Of a DNA stretch of 64,000 nucleotides, positions 1-8,186 are shown one piece after another. The notes beneath the pieces are model-generated. The model saw only the letters and a program-made list of their open reading frames with translations. It did no database searches and was not told the origin of the DNA. Source of the stretch: Myxococcales bacterium (GTDB lineage Bacteria; Myxococcota_A; Polyangia; Polyangiales; JADJMO01); NCBI GenBank assembly GCA_016709545.1, contig JADJMO010000029.1, forward strand, positions 32,414 to 96,413, written 5' to 3'. How positions within the stretch are numbered: the first letter of the stretch is position 1; the number at the start of each line of letters is the position of its first letter. The position numbers and the translations under genes were made by a program.

Positions 1-1
1 G

Positions 2-331
2 CGCGAGGGCGACGAGCTGCCCTACCTGCCGCGGCACCAGCTCTCGGGCATGGTCGGCTTCGAGACCAAGCGCTTCGGGGTCGCCGCGCAGGGCCTCTAC
101 GTGGGACGCATGCGCGAGACGGCAGGCCAGGGAGCGTTCGTGGATGGCCTCACCACCGACGCCTCCTTCGTGCTCGACGTCAGCGGTTCGTTCAAGGTGA
201 ACGGCTGGCTTCGCCTCCACGGCGGGGTGCGCAACCTGCTCGACCAGGCCTACCTCGCCGGGCGTCGGCCGTTCGGCGCGCGCCCGCTCGCGCCGCGCAC
301 GTTCCAGGTCGGCGCGCAGGTGGATCTGTGA
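2..331 (+). CDS. TonB-dependent receptor, C-terminal end (partial)
   Basis: The open frame enters from the left edge and ends at 329-331, so only about 109 residues of the C-terminus are visible. The end has the look of the last beta-strands of a TonB-dependent outer-membrane receptor: an LPYLPRHQ segment, the GVRNLLDQAYLAGRRPFG stretch typical of the penultimate strand, and the closing strand PRTFQVGAQVDL. Such receptors are 22-strand barrels that import siderophores, cobalamin or other large solutes using TonB energy. The substrate cannot be read from this piece. The next gene starts inside its stop codon, so the two are probably cotranscribed. No internal start is proposed because the true start lies outside the window. 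Confidence 0.75.
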   Translation, partial: REGDELPYLPRHQLSGMVGFETKRFGVAAQGLYVGRMRETAGQGAFVDGLTTDASFVLDVSGSFKVNGWLRLHGGVRNLLDQAYLAGRRPFGARPLAPRTFQVGAQVDL

Positions 332-1254
332 AGGCGCTGCTCGACACGTTCCTCGAGCCCGACGACCGGGTGTTCCTGCCATTCCTGACATCGGCGGCGC
401 TCATCGCCGCGGCGGTCTGGTGGTTCCGCGTCCGTGGGCATGGCCGCTCGCTCCTCGGCTACCTGTTCCCGAGGGAGATCTTCCTCCACCGGTCGGCGCG
501 GCTCGACTACGCGCTGCTGGTGGTGCGGGCGCTCGTGCGCACCCTCGGGATCGTCCCGCGCTTCGTGACGACGGTGGGGGTCGCCGTGCTGGTGGCGCGC
601 GCGTTGCGCGTGCAGTTCGGCCCCACCGGGCCGCACGCGGCGCCGGTCGCGTTGCTGTTCACCCTCGCCGCGTTCCTGGTCGACGACCTCGGGCGCTACC
701 TCGTGCACCGCGCCATGCACCGCTTCTCGCTCCTCTGGCAGCTGCACCAGGTGCACCACTCGGCCGAGGTGCTCACGCCGTTCACGCTGCACCGGGTGCA
801 CCCGCTCGAGAGCCTCCTGATGTCGCTCCGCGGGGTCGTCGGGCTCGGGCTCGTGATGGGGATCTTCATGTGGCTCTTCCCCGGACGCGTGCGCGGCTAC
901 TGGGTGCTCGGGGTCGACGTCGTCGGCTTCGCGCTCGCGGCGCTCGGCGGCAACCTCCGTCACTCGCACGTGTGGCTCTCGTACGGCGCGTGGCTCGAGC
1001 GGTGGTTCATCAGCCCGGCGCAACACCAGATCCACCACTCGCGCGATCCCCAGGATCACGATCGCAACTTCGGCGCGGGCCTCGCGGTGTGGGACTGGGT
1101 GTTCGGGACGCTGAGCCTCGCTGGGCCGCGGCGCCGCCTGCGCTTCGGGCTCGCCGAGCCGAACCACGGCCCCGGCCTGGCCTCGGCCCTCGTCGATCCG
1201 CTGCGGGCGTGGGGCCGGAGCGAGTCGCGCTCAGAGGTCGACGTGCGGGTGTAG
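328..1254 (+). CDS. Sterol desaturase / fatty acid hydroxylase family protein
   Basis: Protein of 308 residues beginning with GTG at 328, overlapping the receptor stop codon by 4 nt (GTGA). Several hydrophobic membrane segments surround the three-part histidine signature of the family: HRAMH near residue 131, HQVHHS near 142, and HQIHHS near 232 followed by DPQDHDRNFG. In characterised members these histidines bind two irons and perform O2-dependent hydroxylation or desaturation of lipids in the membrane. The exact substrate is not evident; sterol, carotenoid or fatty-acid derivatives are all possible. Its 3' end overlaps the convergent GST gene by 24 bp. Family membership is firm; the reaction is inferred. 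Confidence 0.85.
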   Translation: MKALLDTFLEPDDRVFLPFLTSAALIAAAVWWFRVRGHGRSLLGYLFPREIFLHRSARLDYALLVVRALVRTLGIVPRFVTTVGVAVLVARALRVQFGPTGPHAAPVALLFTLAAFLVDDLGRYLVHRAMHRFSLLWQLHQVHHSAEVLTPFTLHRVHPLESLLMSLRGVVGLGLVMGIFMWLFPGRVRGYWVLGVDVVGFALAALGGNLRHSHVWLSYGAWLERWFISPAQHQIHHSRDPQDHDRNFGAGLAVWDWVFGTLSLAGPRRRLRFGLAEPNHGPGLASALVDPLRAWGRSESRSEVDVRV

Positions 1255-1854
1255 CGTCACGTCGCCGCGCTCGATGGCCAGCGCCTTGCGCACGGCCGGG
1301 TCGGTGGCGAGCGCCTTCTGGTGTCGGAACACGTGCGGGAACTCCCTGGGTACGTCGACGATCGCGTTCGACCAGCGGCCCATCGCGTGGAGGTACGGGT
1401 CGAGCAGGGAGCGCTCGCCGAGCAGGAACGGGCGAGCCTCGAGCTGCTCGTTCACGAAGCCGAGCTCCCGACGGATCGCGAGCACCGCGGCGGCCTTCAC
1501 CGAGGCCTCGTGCGCGGGCTCGGTGGTGTAGCGATCGGGGCGGAAATAGGGCCAGAACACCGCGTGGAACCCGCTCGCCAGGTAGGAGAGCCACTGGTTG
1601 GCCGCGTCGCCCTCCGGCCCGCTCGTCGGCAGTCCGCCGAGGTGGCTCAGGATGGCGTTGACCTCGCCGATCACGCGCTCCGGCTCGACGCGCAGCGCGG
1701 GTACGAGCCGCCGCGGGTGAACGCGGGCATAGGCGTCGCTCGCCCGCGCCTCCTTCTCCACGCGACACAGCGCGTACGTCTGTCCGAGCCACTCGAGCGC
1801 CACCATCGGGGCGAGCGAGCACGTGCCGGGGGTGTAGTAGAGCGTGACGCTCAC
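1231..1854 (-). CDS. Glutathione S-transferase family protein
   Basis: Protein of 207 residues starting with GTG at 1854, which overlaps the stop of the upstream gene by 4 nt and implies translational coupling. The N-terminus, SVTLYYTPGTCSLAPMVALE, matches the thioredoxin-fold glutathione-binding region of bacterial GSTs (compare beta-class proteins with YY.PG.CSLA). A helical C-terminal domain follows, with the ERSLLDPYLHAMGRW stretch typical of GST_C (usually D.YL). These enzymes conjugate glutathione or act as glutathione-dependent peroxidases or chaperones in the cytosol. Its partner gene encodes an iron-sulfur protein, so a redox or oxidative-stress role is plausible but not shown. Confidence 0.85.
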   Translation of the reverse strand: MSVTLYYTPGTCSLAPMVALEWLGQTYALCRVEKEARASDAYARVHPRRLVPALRVEPERVIGEVNAILSHLGGLPTSGPEGDAANQWLSYLASGFHAVFWPYFRPDRYTTEPAHEASVKAAAVLAIRRELGFVNEQLEARPFLLGERSLLDPYLHAMGRWSNAIVDVPREFPHVFRHQKALATDPAVRKALAIERGDVTLHPHVDL

Positions 1855-2483
1855 GGCGCGGTGAACCCGACCTTGCGGTGCGTGCCGTCGCAGTAGGGCT
1901 TCTTGCCCGACTGACCGCAGCGACACAGGGCGGTCTTGGTGACGCGGTGGATCGTGCGCCCGGTGCCGCTGCACACCTCGAGGTTGCCCTCGACCAGCAG
2001 CGGACCGTTCGGGGCTGGCGTGACCGTGATCGGGCCGTTGCGGTTCGCGAGCGGCTCGGACGCCTCGGTGGCGGGCTCGCCCGTCGCCGCGAATCCGGCC
2101 GCGGCGTGGCTGCCGTCGCAGTACGGCTTGTTCTGCGAGGCGCCGCACCGGCACAGGGTCGCGCGCAGGGCGCGCTGCCCGGCGATCTCCATCTCGGCGT
2201 GGATCGCGAGCGGGCCGTTCTCGCGCACCCGCGCCACGTTGACCATCGGTGGGCGCTCGTTCTCGCCACCGTCGAGGCGCTCGTAGCCGATGGCGCCGCT
2301 CGGGCAAGCGAGGGCGAGCGCCGCGAGCTCCTCGGGCGTCGCCGCGTCGGGGTGGATCCACTCGCCTTCGACGTTGGGCACGAACACGTCGGGCCGACCG
2401 AGCACGCACTGGCGCGCGTGGATGCATTTCTTGCCCTCGAACCTGAGGAGGACCTTCTTGCCGCGGATCTCTTCGGTGCTCAT
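1851..2483 (-). CDS. Iron-sulfur protein: 4Fe-4S mono-cluster domain plus two CDGSH domains
   Basis: Protein of 210 residues. The N-terminal third has CIHARQCVLG and CPSGAIGY, the pattern of the divergent one-cluster ferredoxin domain often fused to CDGSH modules. Two CDGSH motifs follow, CRCGASQNKPYCDGSH near residue 110 and CRCGQSGKKPYCDGTH near 190. Each should hold a 2Fe-2S cluster through three Cys and one His, so the protein could carry three clusters. It is translationally coupled to the downstream GST. The ATG at 2483 is chosen because a TATCCT hexamer sits 14 nt upstream and there is no Shine-Dalgarno sequence. Function is presumed to be electron or Fe-S cluster transfer. Confidence 0.85.
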   Translation of the reverse strand: MSTEEIRGKKVLLRFEGKKCIHARQCVLGRPDVFVPNVEGEWIHPDAATPEELAALALACPSGAIGYERLDGGENERPPMVNVARVRENGPLAIHAEMEIAGQRALRATLCRCGASQNKPYCDGSHAAAGFAATGEPATEASEPLANRNGPITVTPAPNGPLLVEGNLEVCSGTGRTIHRVTKTALCRCGQSGKKPYCDGTHRKVGFTAP

Positions 2484-2491
2484 GGGCAGCG

Positions 2492-2497
2492 AGGATA
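2492..2497 (-). promoter_or_regulatory. -10-like hexamer of the CDGSH gene
   Basis: TATCCT on the minus strand, starting 14 nt before the ATG at 2483. It is one member of the recurring TA-hexamer set discussed in the findings and suggests a leaderless or very short-leader mRNA. No convincing -35 element was identified. Confidence 0.4.
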
Positions 2498-2562
2498 CCG
2501 TCCCCCATCGACGGAGGCGCCCGTCGATCGGGTAGGTCCAACGGCCGAGCTCGGACGCCGGT

Positions 2563-3470
2563 TCAATCGTAGATGGAGTGCGCGAACCGGAGGCCCAGCG
2601 TCCCGGAGACCACGCCGGGCTCGTTGCGCCCGAGCCCCGCGATCGGCGGATCGGCCTGCGCGGCGAGCACGATCGACCAGTGCAGATCGATCTCGTACGA
2701 GGAGACGAGGACCAGCGACGTACGGGAGCGCCCGGCGCCGCGTACGCCCGCGGTGGTCGGCGCGGCCTCGCGGTCGTGCTGCACGCCGAGCGCGACGCCG
2801 AGCCCGGAGCGGAAGCTCGGGCCGCCCGCGAGCACGGTGCTCCACCGCGGCCCGAGCTGCACGGTGCCGCCGCGGCTGTCGTGTGGTGTGCGGAGGGCGA
2901 CGCTGGTGGCGAACACGACGAACCAGCCCCGCCACCACGCTTTCTCGATCGCGATCCCGGGGCGCACCTCGAACACGCCGAGGCCGGTCGCGTCCGCGCC
3001 GAGCGCGTCGGCGGCGTGATCGGCGGAGCGCCCGGTGGGGAGCCCGACCGACAGCGTGGCGGCGATGCCGGGCCACGCCCCACGACCCCCGACAGGCACG
3101 AAGTCCCAGCGGCCGAACACGTTGACGTCGCCGACCCCCGCGCCCCGACCGTGGAGATCGGCGGTCTTGCGCCACGTCGAAAGGAACGGCGCCGACGCGC
3201 CGAGCTGGAGCGAGGGCATCGGCTTGACGATCACCGACAGGTCGGCGCGGAGCTCGCGGTCCGCGTCGGTGGCCGGATCGCGCACCCAACGGCCCGCGTC
3301 GTCGAAGCTCCCGAGGGTGCTCTGCAGGCGGGTGGTGAGGGTGACGGCCGCGTCTTCGGCGACCGCGAGCCGCTGCCCGACGCCGTAGCCGGTCCCGCAG
3401 CACGCCGCCGCGCGCGCCGGGGCGGGGCGAGCGCGAGCGCGATCGCGAGCGTGACGGGGGCCGCGCGCAC
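2563..3470 (-). CDS. Outer-membrane beta-barrel protein with N-terminal Cys-Cys motif (signal peptide frameshifted)
   Basis: About 300 residues. The mature part starts with ACCGTGYGVGQRLAV and continues with alternating amphipathic strands (LSVIVKPMPSLQLGASAP, WRGWFVVFATSVAL) ending in the strand TLGLRFAHSIYD, which suggests a transporter-type barrel. A good signal peptide, starting VRAAPVTLAIALALA from GTG at 3470, lies in another frame; restoring one C in the C4 runs at 3419-3427 joins it to APARAAACCGTG with an AxA cleavage site. A TATCTC hexamer 12 nt upstream supports the GTG start. The gene is divergent from a copper-binding lipoprotein, so metal handling is possible. The function is otherwise unknown. 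Confidence 0.65.
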
Positions 3471-3476
3471 GGGGCG

Positions 3477-3482
3477 GAGATA
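3477..3482 (-). promoter_or_regulatory. -10-like hexamer of the outer-membrane protein gene
   Basis: TATCTC on the minus strand, exactly 12 nt before the GTG at 3470. It supports the signal-peptide-encoding start and a leaderless transcript. Confidence 0.4.
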
Positions 3483-3528
3483 GCACGTGGGCGTGCGCTC
3501 ACCCCTGCGACGAACGGTCGCGGGGCGC

Positions 3529-3534
3529 TAGGAT
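3529..3534 (+). promoter_or_regulatory. -10-like hexamer of the copper lipoprotein gene
   Basis: TAGGAT, starting 13 nt before the GTG at 3542. It overlaps the alternative ATG at 3533, which argues for the later start. Confidence 0.4.
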
Positions 3535-3541
3535 GACGACC

Positions 3542-3853
3542 GTGCGATTCCTCGTCCTCCTCGCCCTCGCTCTCCCGGTGTGTGCTTGCGGGCCCTCGAC
3601 CAAGCCCGCAGCCGACGGCACCACCGTGCAGGTCCACGCCACCGAGGGGACCATCGAGTCCATCTCGCCGAACGGTCGGGTGCTGCACATCGCGCACGAG
3701 GAAATCCCTGGCTACATGCTCGCGATGACGATGCCCTTCGAGGCCTCCTCGGCGGCCGTGATCAAGGGCCTCAAGGCCGGTGATCGCGTCGTCTTCGAGT
3801 TCGAAGAGCGCGAAGACGGCCGCCGCGTGATCGTGCGTTGCACGAAGAAGTGA
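3542..3853 (+). CDS. CusF-like copper-binding lipoprotein
   Basis: Small periplasmic protein of about 103 residues. The signal RFLVLLALALPVCAC has a lipobox-like end, so it is probably membrane anchored. The mature part is a single copper-binding OB-fold domain: GTIESISPNGRVLHIAHEEI, then PGYMLAMTMPF with the Met-x-Met pair that coordinates Cu(I)/Ag(I) in CusF, then LKAGDRVVFEFEE. Related domains act as periplasmic copper chaperones or are fused to SCO1-type proteins. The GTG at 3542 is preferred over the in-frame ATG at 3533 because a TAGGAT hexamer begins 13 nt before it and would overlap the ATG. It is divergent from an outer-membrane protein gene. Confidence 0.8.
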   Translation: MRFLVLLALALPVCACGPSTKPAADGTTVQVHATEGTIESISPNGRVLHIAHEEIPGYMLAMTMPFEASSAAVIKGLKAGDRVVFEFEEREDGRRVIVRCTKK

Positions 3854-3926
3854 ACGGAGCGAGCCGGAGGCGAGCGCAGTGAACAGCGGCCGCCTCCACC
3901 GGCGGCCGCACCAGGAAAGAAGGCGC

Positions 3927-5108
3927 TCACTCGAGCTTGATCGGGCCCTTGCCAGGCGCGGTGCCGAGCTTGGGTGCGGCGCTCGTCGAGGGCTTCGCCG
4001 ATCCGCTGGGCGCGGCGCTCGCGACGACCGACGCCGAGGCGCTCGCGCTCGCCGACGCGACGGCCGCCGGCTTGATGCCGAGCGGCCCCACGTCGATCGA
4101 GTGCAGCGTGCGGCTGTTCCAGCCGGTGACCCACACCGTCTTCTGGTCGGGCGAGAGCGCGAGCCCGCAGCCCTGGTCCATCTTGGGGACCTTGATGTAG
4201 CGCTGCTTCCAGTCGGTGGTGTCGACCACGCTGATCGAGTCCTGGTCGGGCTTGCCGAAGTTGGCGATGAACACCCAGCGGCCGTCGGTCGAGACCGCGC
4301 TCGACTTCGGCTCCTGGCCGATCTGCACGAGCTTGGTCATCTTGTCGGTGGCGATGTCCCAGACGCCGAGCTGACCGTGATAGTAGCAGGACAGATAGAG
4401 GATCTTGGAATCCGGCGAGAGCGTCATGTGCCGGATGTGTCTGCAGGCTTTGATCTTCTTGTGGGTGCCGAAGTCGGCGCCCTCGTAGATGTCGAGCTCG
4501 TCGCCCTCGAAGCCGGCGATGTACGCCTTGGGGTTCGGGCCGCCGGTGATGGCGATGCCGCGCGGGTGCTCGCCGGCCTTGAGCTTGTAGAGCTGTTTCC
4601 AGTCCTTGGTGTCGTAGATGGTGGAGCTGTAGCTGTCCCAGTTGGCGACCATCAGCTTGGTGCCATCGGGTGAGAGCACCACGATCTTCGGACGCAGACC
4701 CACGTCGACCGTCTTGGTCACCTTCTTGGTGGCGACGTCGACGACCTTCACGTTGTTACCGTTGAAGTTCGACGTGTAGAGCGTCTTGCTGTCGGGCGAG
4801 AACACCGCCTCGACCGCGTTGCCGTCCTTGTCGTCGAAGTCGGTCTGGCCGACCTTGGCGAGGGTGACCGGGTCGTACCAGTAGAGGTTGCGGTTCTTCC
4901 AGAAGCCGAAGTTGGTGACGACCAGGCTCTTGCCGTCGGGGCTCACCGTGACGGCCTTGGGCATCGAGCCCGTCTCGACCGTCTTGGTGACCGACAGCGA
5001 GGGCGGGGCGGCCCAGGCGAGGCGCCCCGGCGTGACCGTCGCGACCGAGAGCAAGCCACCGAGCGGCGCGACCAGGGCCGCGACCACCACCCACTTCCGT
5101 GACGACAT
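3927..5108 (-). CDS. YncE/YVTN-type beta-propeller protein, exported
   Basis: Protein of 393 residues from ATG at 5108. An N-terminal hydrophobic signal (KWVVVAALVAPLGGLL) is followed by repeated blades of the YVTN/WD40-like type: MPKAVTVSPDGKSLVVTNFG, AVFSPDSKTLYTSNFNGNNV, IVVLSPDGTKLMVANWDS, HMTLSPDSKILYLSC, and LALSPDQKTVWVTGWNS. About seven blades fit the length. The C-terminus is a low-complexity Ala/Ser/Pro tail (near 345-393) that may span or attach to the envelope. Such proteins are thought to bind ligands or act as secreted scaffolds; no enzyme signature is seen. A TACAGC hexamer lies 12 nt upstream of the start. Confidence 0.8.
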   Translation of the reverse strand: MSSRKWVVVAALVAPLGGLLSVATVTPGRLAWAAPPSLSVTKTVETGSMPKAVTVSPDGKSLVVTNFGFWKNRNLYWYDPVTLAKVGQTDFDDKDGNAVEAVFSPDSKTLYTSNFNGNNVKVVDVATKKVTKTVDVGLRPKIVVLSPDGTKLMVANWDSYSSTIYDTKDWKQLYKLKAGEHPRGIAITGGPNPKAYIAGFEGDELDIYEGADFGTHKKIKACRHIRHMTLSPDSKILYLSCYYHGQLGVWDIATDKMTKLVQIGQEPKSSAVSTDGRWVFIANFGKPDQDSISVVDTTDWKQRYIKVPKMDQGCGLALSPDQKTVWVTGWNSRTLHSIDVGPLGIKPAAVASASASASASVVASAAPSGSAKPSTSAAPKLGTAPGKGPIKLE

Positions 5109-5114
5109 CGCGGG

Positions 5115-5120
5115 GCTGTA
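5115..5120 (-). promoter_or_regulatory. -10-like hexamer of the beta-propeller gene
   Basis: TACAGC on the minus strand, exactly 12 nt before the ATG at 5108, with no Shine-Dalgarno sequence in between. Confidence 0.4.
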
Positions 5121-5188
5121 GCAAACCTCGTCGGGGGGCGCACGCGGGCCACCTGCGTGACAGCCCGGTGGATTCGTGGGTCGGGCCG

Positions 5189-5217
5189 ATGACATCGCCG
5201 GCCGAGCGCAGTATGTG
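5189..5217 (+). promoter_or_regulatory. Predicted sigma70-type promoter of argC-argJ
   Basis: ATGACA at 5189-5194 (five of six matches to TTGACA), a 17-nt spacer, and TATGTG at 5212-5217. The GTG start of argC follows after 6 nt, so the transcript would be leaderless. The spacing is the best support for this site; it has not been tested. Confidence 0.5.
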
Positions 5218-5223
5218 CGGCGC

Positions 5224-6229
5224 GTGAAGACGCGCGTCGGGATCGTCGGAGCCTCGGGTTACTCGGGCATGGTGCTGACCCGCATCCTGTGCGCCCACCC
5301 CGAGGTCGAGCTCGGGTTCTGCACCTCGGACAAGTGGTCGGGCGACCCGGTCGGCGAGCGCGTGGGCGCGCGCACGAGCCTCTCGTTCGTCGCCAACGCC
5401 CAGGCCGTCGAGGCGGCGGGCGCGGTGGACGTCGTCTTCCTCGCGACCTCGGCCGAGGTGTCGCTCGACCTCGCGCCCCGGCTCCGCGCCTCGGGCAAGA
5501 AGGTGATCGATCTCTCGGGCGCGTTCCGCCTGCGCGACGCCAGCATCTACCCACGCTGGTACGGCTTCGAGCACCACGCGACCGAGCACCTCGCGAGCGC
5601 CCACTACGGTCTGCCCGAGCTGTTCGGCCCACCCACCTCCGACCTCGTCGCCAACCCCGGGTGCTACCCGACGGCGACCCTCCTCGCGCTCGCGCCGCTG
5701 CTCCCGCGCGGGTCTGATCGAGTCGAGCGGCCTCATCGTCGACGCCAAGTCCGGCGTCACCGGCGCCGGCCGCCAGGCCAAGGAGGCGTATTCGTTCGTC
5801 GAGGTCGCCGACGACCTCCGCGCCTACAAGCTCCTCGCGCACCAGCACACCCCGGAGATCGCGCAGGCGCTCGCCGTGCCCTCGCTCACCTTCACGGCCC
5901 ACCTGCTGCCGGTGCGCCGCGGGATCCTCGCCACCTGCTACGCGCGGCCGCGCGCGCCGCTGGCCGATCTCCGCGCGTGCCTGGCCGCGGCCTACGAGGG
6001 GAGCGCGTTCGTGCGGGTGGTCGCGCCGGAGGCGGTCACCCTCGCCGGCGTGGTCGGCACCAACGCCTGCCACGTGGGTGTCGCGGCCGACGGCGACGTC
6101 GCGATCGTCCTCGCGTCGATCGACAACCTCGTGAAGGGCGCCGCCGGGCAAGCGGTGCAGAACCTCAACCTGCTGCTCGGCCTCCCCGAGGCGCTCGGCC
6201 TCGCCGACCTCCCGCGGAGCGCGCCGTGA
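5224..6229 (+). CDS. argC: N-acetyl-gamma-glutamyl-phosphate reductase, with one-base frameshift
   Basis: ArgC reduces N-acetylglutamyl phosphate with NADPH in arginine synthesis. The first part, from GTG 5224, has the Rossmann motif VGIVGASGYSGM and the catalytic cysteine in VANPGCYPTATL. The frame then breaks: an extra G in the GGG at 5710-5712 shifts it. Removing that base gives GLIESSGLIVDAKSGVTGAG and continues in the other frame through LLAHQHTPEIAQAL, RRGILATCYA and DNLVKGAAGQAVQNLNLLLG, to a stop at 6229 (about 334 residues, the usual size). The stop overlaps the argJ GTG by 4 nt. Because the downstream frame is intact to its end, a sequencing insertion or recent mutation is more likely than old decay. 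Confidence 0.85.
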
Positions 6230-8127
6230 AGCTGCCGCTCGGGTTCCGGGCGGCGGGGATCCACGCCGGCATCAAGGCCGTGCGCAAGGACTTCGCGCTC
6301 TTCGAGAGCGAGGTCCCCTGCGCGGTCGCGGGGGTGTTCACGCGCAACACGGCGCGCGCGGCCCCGGTGGTCGACGCGACGAGCCGCGTCCCCGGCGAGG
6401 GCTTCCGCGCGATCGCGATCAACAGCGGCAACGCCAACGCGTTGACCGGCCCCGCGGGCGTCGAAGCCGTCGAGGCGATCCACGCGGCCCTCGCGCACGC
6501 CCTCGGCGCCCGGCGCGACCAGATCCTGTCGGCCTCCACCGGCGTCATCGGCGTCCCGCTGCCCGTCGACAAGCTCGTCGCGGCGGCCCCCGAGCTCGTC
6601 GGGGCGCTCCGCGCGAGCATCGAGCCCGCGGCCGAGGCCATGATGACCACGGACACGCAGATCAAGCTCGCGGGCCGCGCGCTCGGAGGCGTGACCCTCG
6701 CCGCCGCCGCCAAGGGCAGCGGCATGATCGCCCCGCAGCTCGCCACGCTGATCGTCGTGGTCACGACCGATGCTGCCATTGCTGCCAGCGTCCTCCAGCC
6801 GATCGTCGCGCGCGCCGCGCGCTGCTTCGAGATGCTGATCGTCGACGGGGACACGAGCACCAACGACGCGGTCTTCGTGATGGCCAACGGGCGCGCGGGG
6901 AGCGTCGACCTCGACGCCTTCGAGCGGGCCCTCGGCGAGATCTTCGCGGAGCTCGCGCGCGCGGTCGCCGAGGACGGCGAGGGGGCGACCAAGACCCTCG
7001 AGATCGCGGTCAAGGGCGCACCCACCGAGGCCGTCGCGCGCGACATGGCCAAGGCCATCGCGGGCTCGCCGCTGGTCAAGGCGGCGATGTTCGGCGCGGA
7101 CCCGAACTACGGCCGCATCCTCGCGACGGTCGGGTCGCGCGCCGGCGCGCTCGGGCTCGCGGTCGACCCGCGCCTCGCCCGGGTGACGATGCAAGGGGTG
7201 GTCGTGTTCGACGACGGCGCCCCGACGCTGCCCGACGCGGCGTCGCTGCGGAGTCGCCTGCGGGCCCCGGCGATCGCGATCGAGGTCGACCTGCGCGCCG
7301 GCGACGGCGCGGCCACCGCGCTCGGCTGCGATCTCTCCTACGACTACGTGAAGATCAACGCCGACTACTCTTCGACCATCGTGGCCTCGCCCGAGGGCAC
7401 GGTCACCCGCGACGACCGGCTCACCAACTACAGCCCGCACCTCAAGCACGCGCTGCTGGTGGAGGCGCTCTCTTACATTCGCGGGTTCGCGGGTCGGCGC
7501 GCGGTCATCGCCGCCGCGGGCGCGGTGATCGAGAGGCCCTCGCTGCGCGCGAGCCTCGCCGGCGACGTCAACCTCCTGGACGGGGCGGGCCTGCTCCCGA
7601 TCGTCGTGCACGCGGGCGGCGCGGACGAGGCGGCGCTCGGCGCGAGGAACGCAGAGCTGGTCTCGCTGCTCAACCAGAGCGAGTCGCGCGCGGTCGGCAT
7701 CTCGGGCAAGGACGGCGGGCTGCTCCGCGCGGGCAAGGTGGACGCGAGCCTGGTCGAGCTGCTGCTCGGCAAGGAATACGTGCCGGTGATCGCGCCGATC
7801 GCGACCGGCGACGACGGCCGGGCCGTGGTGCTCGGGGTCGAGGGCGCGGCGGCCGCGGTGGCCGTGGCGCTGCGCGCAGACAAGCTGCTCCTGCTCGTGG
7901 ACGCGCCGGGCCTCGAGGAGAACGGCGAGCTCGTGTCCGAGATCCGCGCGGCGGATCTGCGCGCGCGGGCGAGCGTGCCAGCGGCCGTGGGGGCGGCCGT
8001 GGCGGCGGCGCTGACGGCGATCGACGGCGGCGTCGGCCGCGTGCACCTGGTCGACGGGCGCGTCCCCCACGCGGCGGTCGCCGAGCTGTTCACCGATCGC
8101 GGCGTCGGCACGCTCGTCGTGCGCTGA
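6226..8127 (+). CDS. argJ: ArgJ (glutamate N-acetyltransferase) fused to a degenerate ArgB-like kinase domain
   Basis: A single open frame of 633 residues. Residues 1-383 are a full ArgJ: NSGNANA, the autoprocessing site GSGMIAPQLATLI (Thr near 174), VDGDTSTND, ADPNYGRI, and the family end DYVKINADYSS. ArgJ moves acetyl from N-acetylornithine to glutamate. With no stop codon, a linker leads into an amino-acid-kinase domain (about 419-633) clearly related to ArgB: VVHAGG, GISGKDGGLLRA, YVPVIAPIATGDDG, GGVGRVHLVDG. Residues that do chemistry in ArgB are gone: the KxGG lysine is Ala, the RVTD arginine segment is deleted, NINAD is LGVEG, and the GGMIPK lysine is Ala. The domain is probably not an active kinase; a regulatory or structural role is inferred. 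Confidence 0.85.
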   Translation: MKLPLGFRAAGIHAGIKAVRKDFALFESEVPCAVAGVFTRNTARAAPVVDATSRVPGEGFRAIAINSGNANALTGPAGVEAVEAIHAALAHALGARRDQILSASTGVIGVPLPVDKLVAAAPELVGALRASIEPAAEAMMTTDTQIKLAGRALGGVTLAAAAKGSGMIAPQLATLIVVVTTDAAIAASVLQPIVARAARCFEMLIVDGDTSTNDAVFVMANGRAGSVDLDAFERALGEIFAELARAVAEDGEGATKTLEIAVKGAPTEAVARDMAKAIAGSPLVKAAMFGADPNYGRILATVGSRAGALGLAVDPRLARVTMQGVVVFDDGAPTLPDAASLRSRLRAPAIAIEVDLRAGDGAATALGCDLSYDYVKINADYSSTIVASPEGTVTRDDRLTNYSPHLKHALLVEALSYIRGFAGRRAVIAAAGAVIERPSLRASLAGDVNLLDGAGLLPIVVHAGGADEAALGARNAELVSLLNQSESRAVGISGKDGGLLRAGKVDASLVELLLGKEYVPVIAPIATGDDGRAVVLGVEGAAAAVAVALRADKLLLLVDAPGLEENGELVSEIRAADLRARASVPAAVGAAVAAALTAIDGGVGRVHLVDGRVPHAAVAELFTDRGVGTLVVR

Positions 8128-8143
8128 GTCGACAAAAGCAGGA

Positions 8144-8166
8144 CGGGCGCCCCGAGGAGGCGCCCG
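8144..8166. terminator. Bidirectional terminator-like hairpin
   Basis: Perfect 8-bp stem CGGGCGCC/GGCGCCCG with a 7-nt loop, between the convergent argJ and cfa genes. On the minus strand it is followed by CTTTT (8134-8138 read in reverse), so it fits best as a Rho-independent terminator for cfa. Confidence 0.6.
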
Positions 8167-8186
8167 CCGTGCTCACGAGGCGAAGA

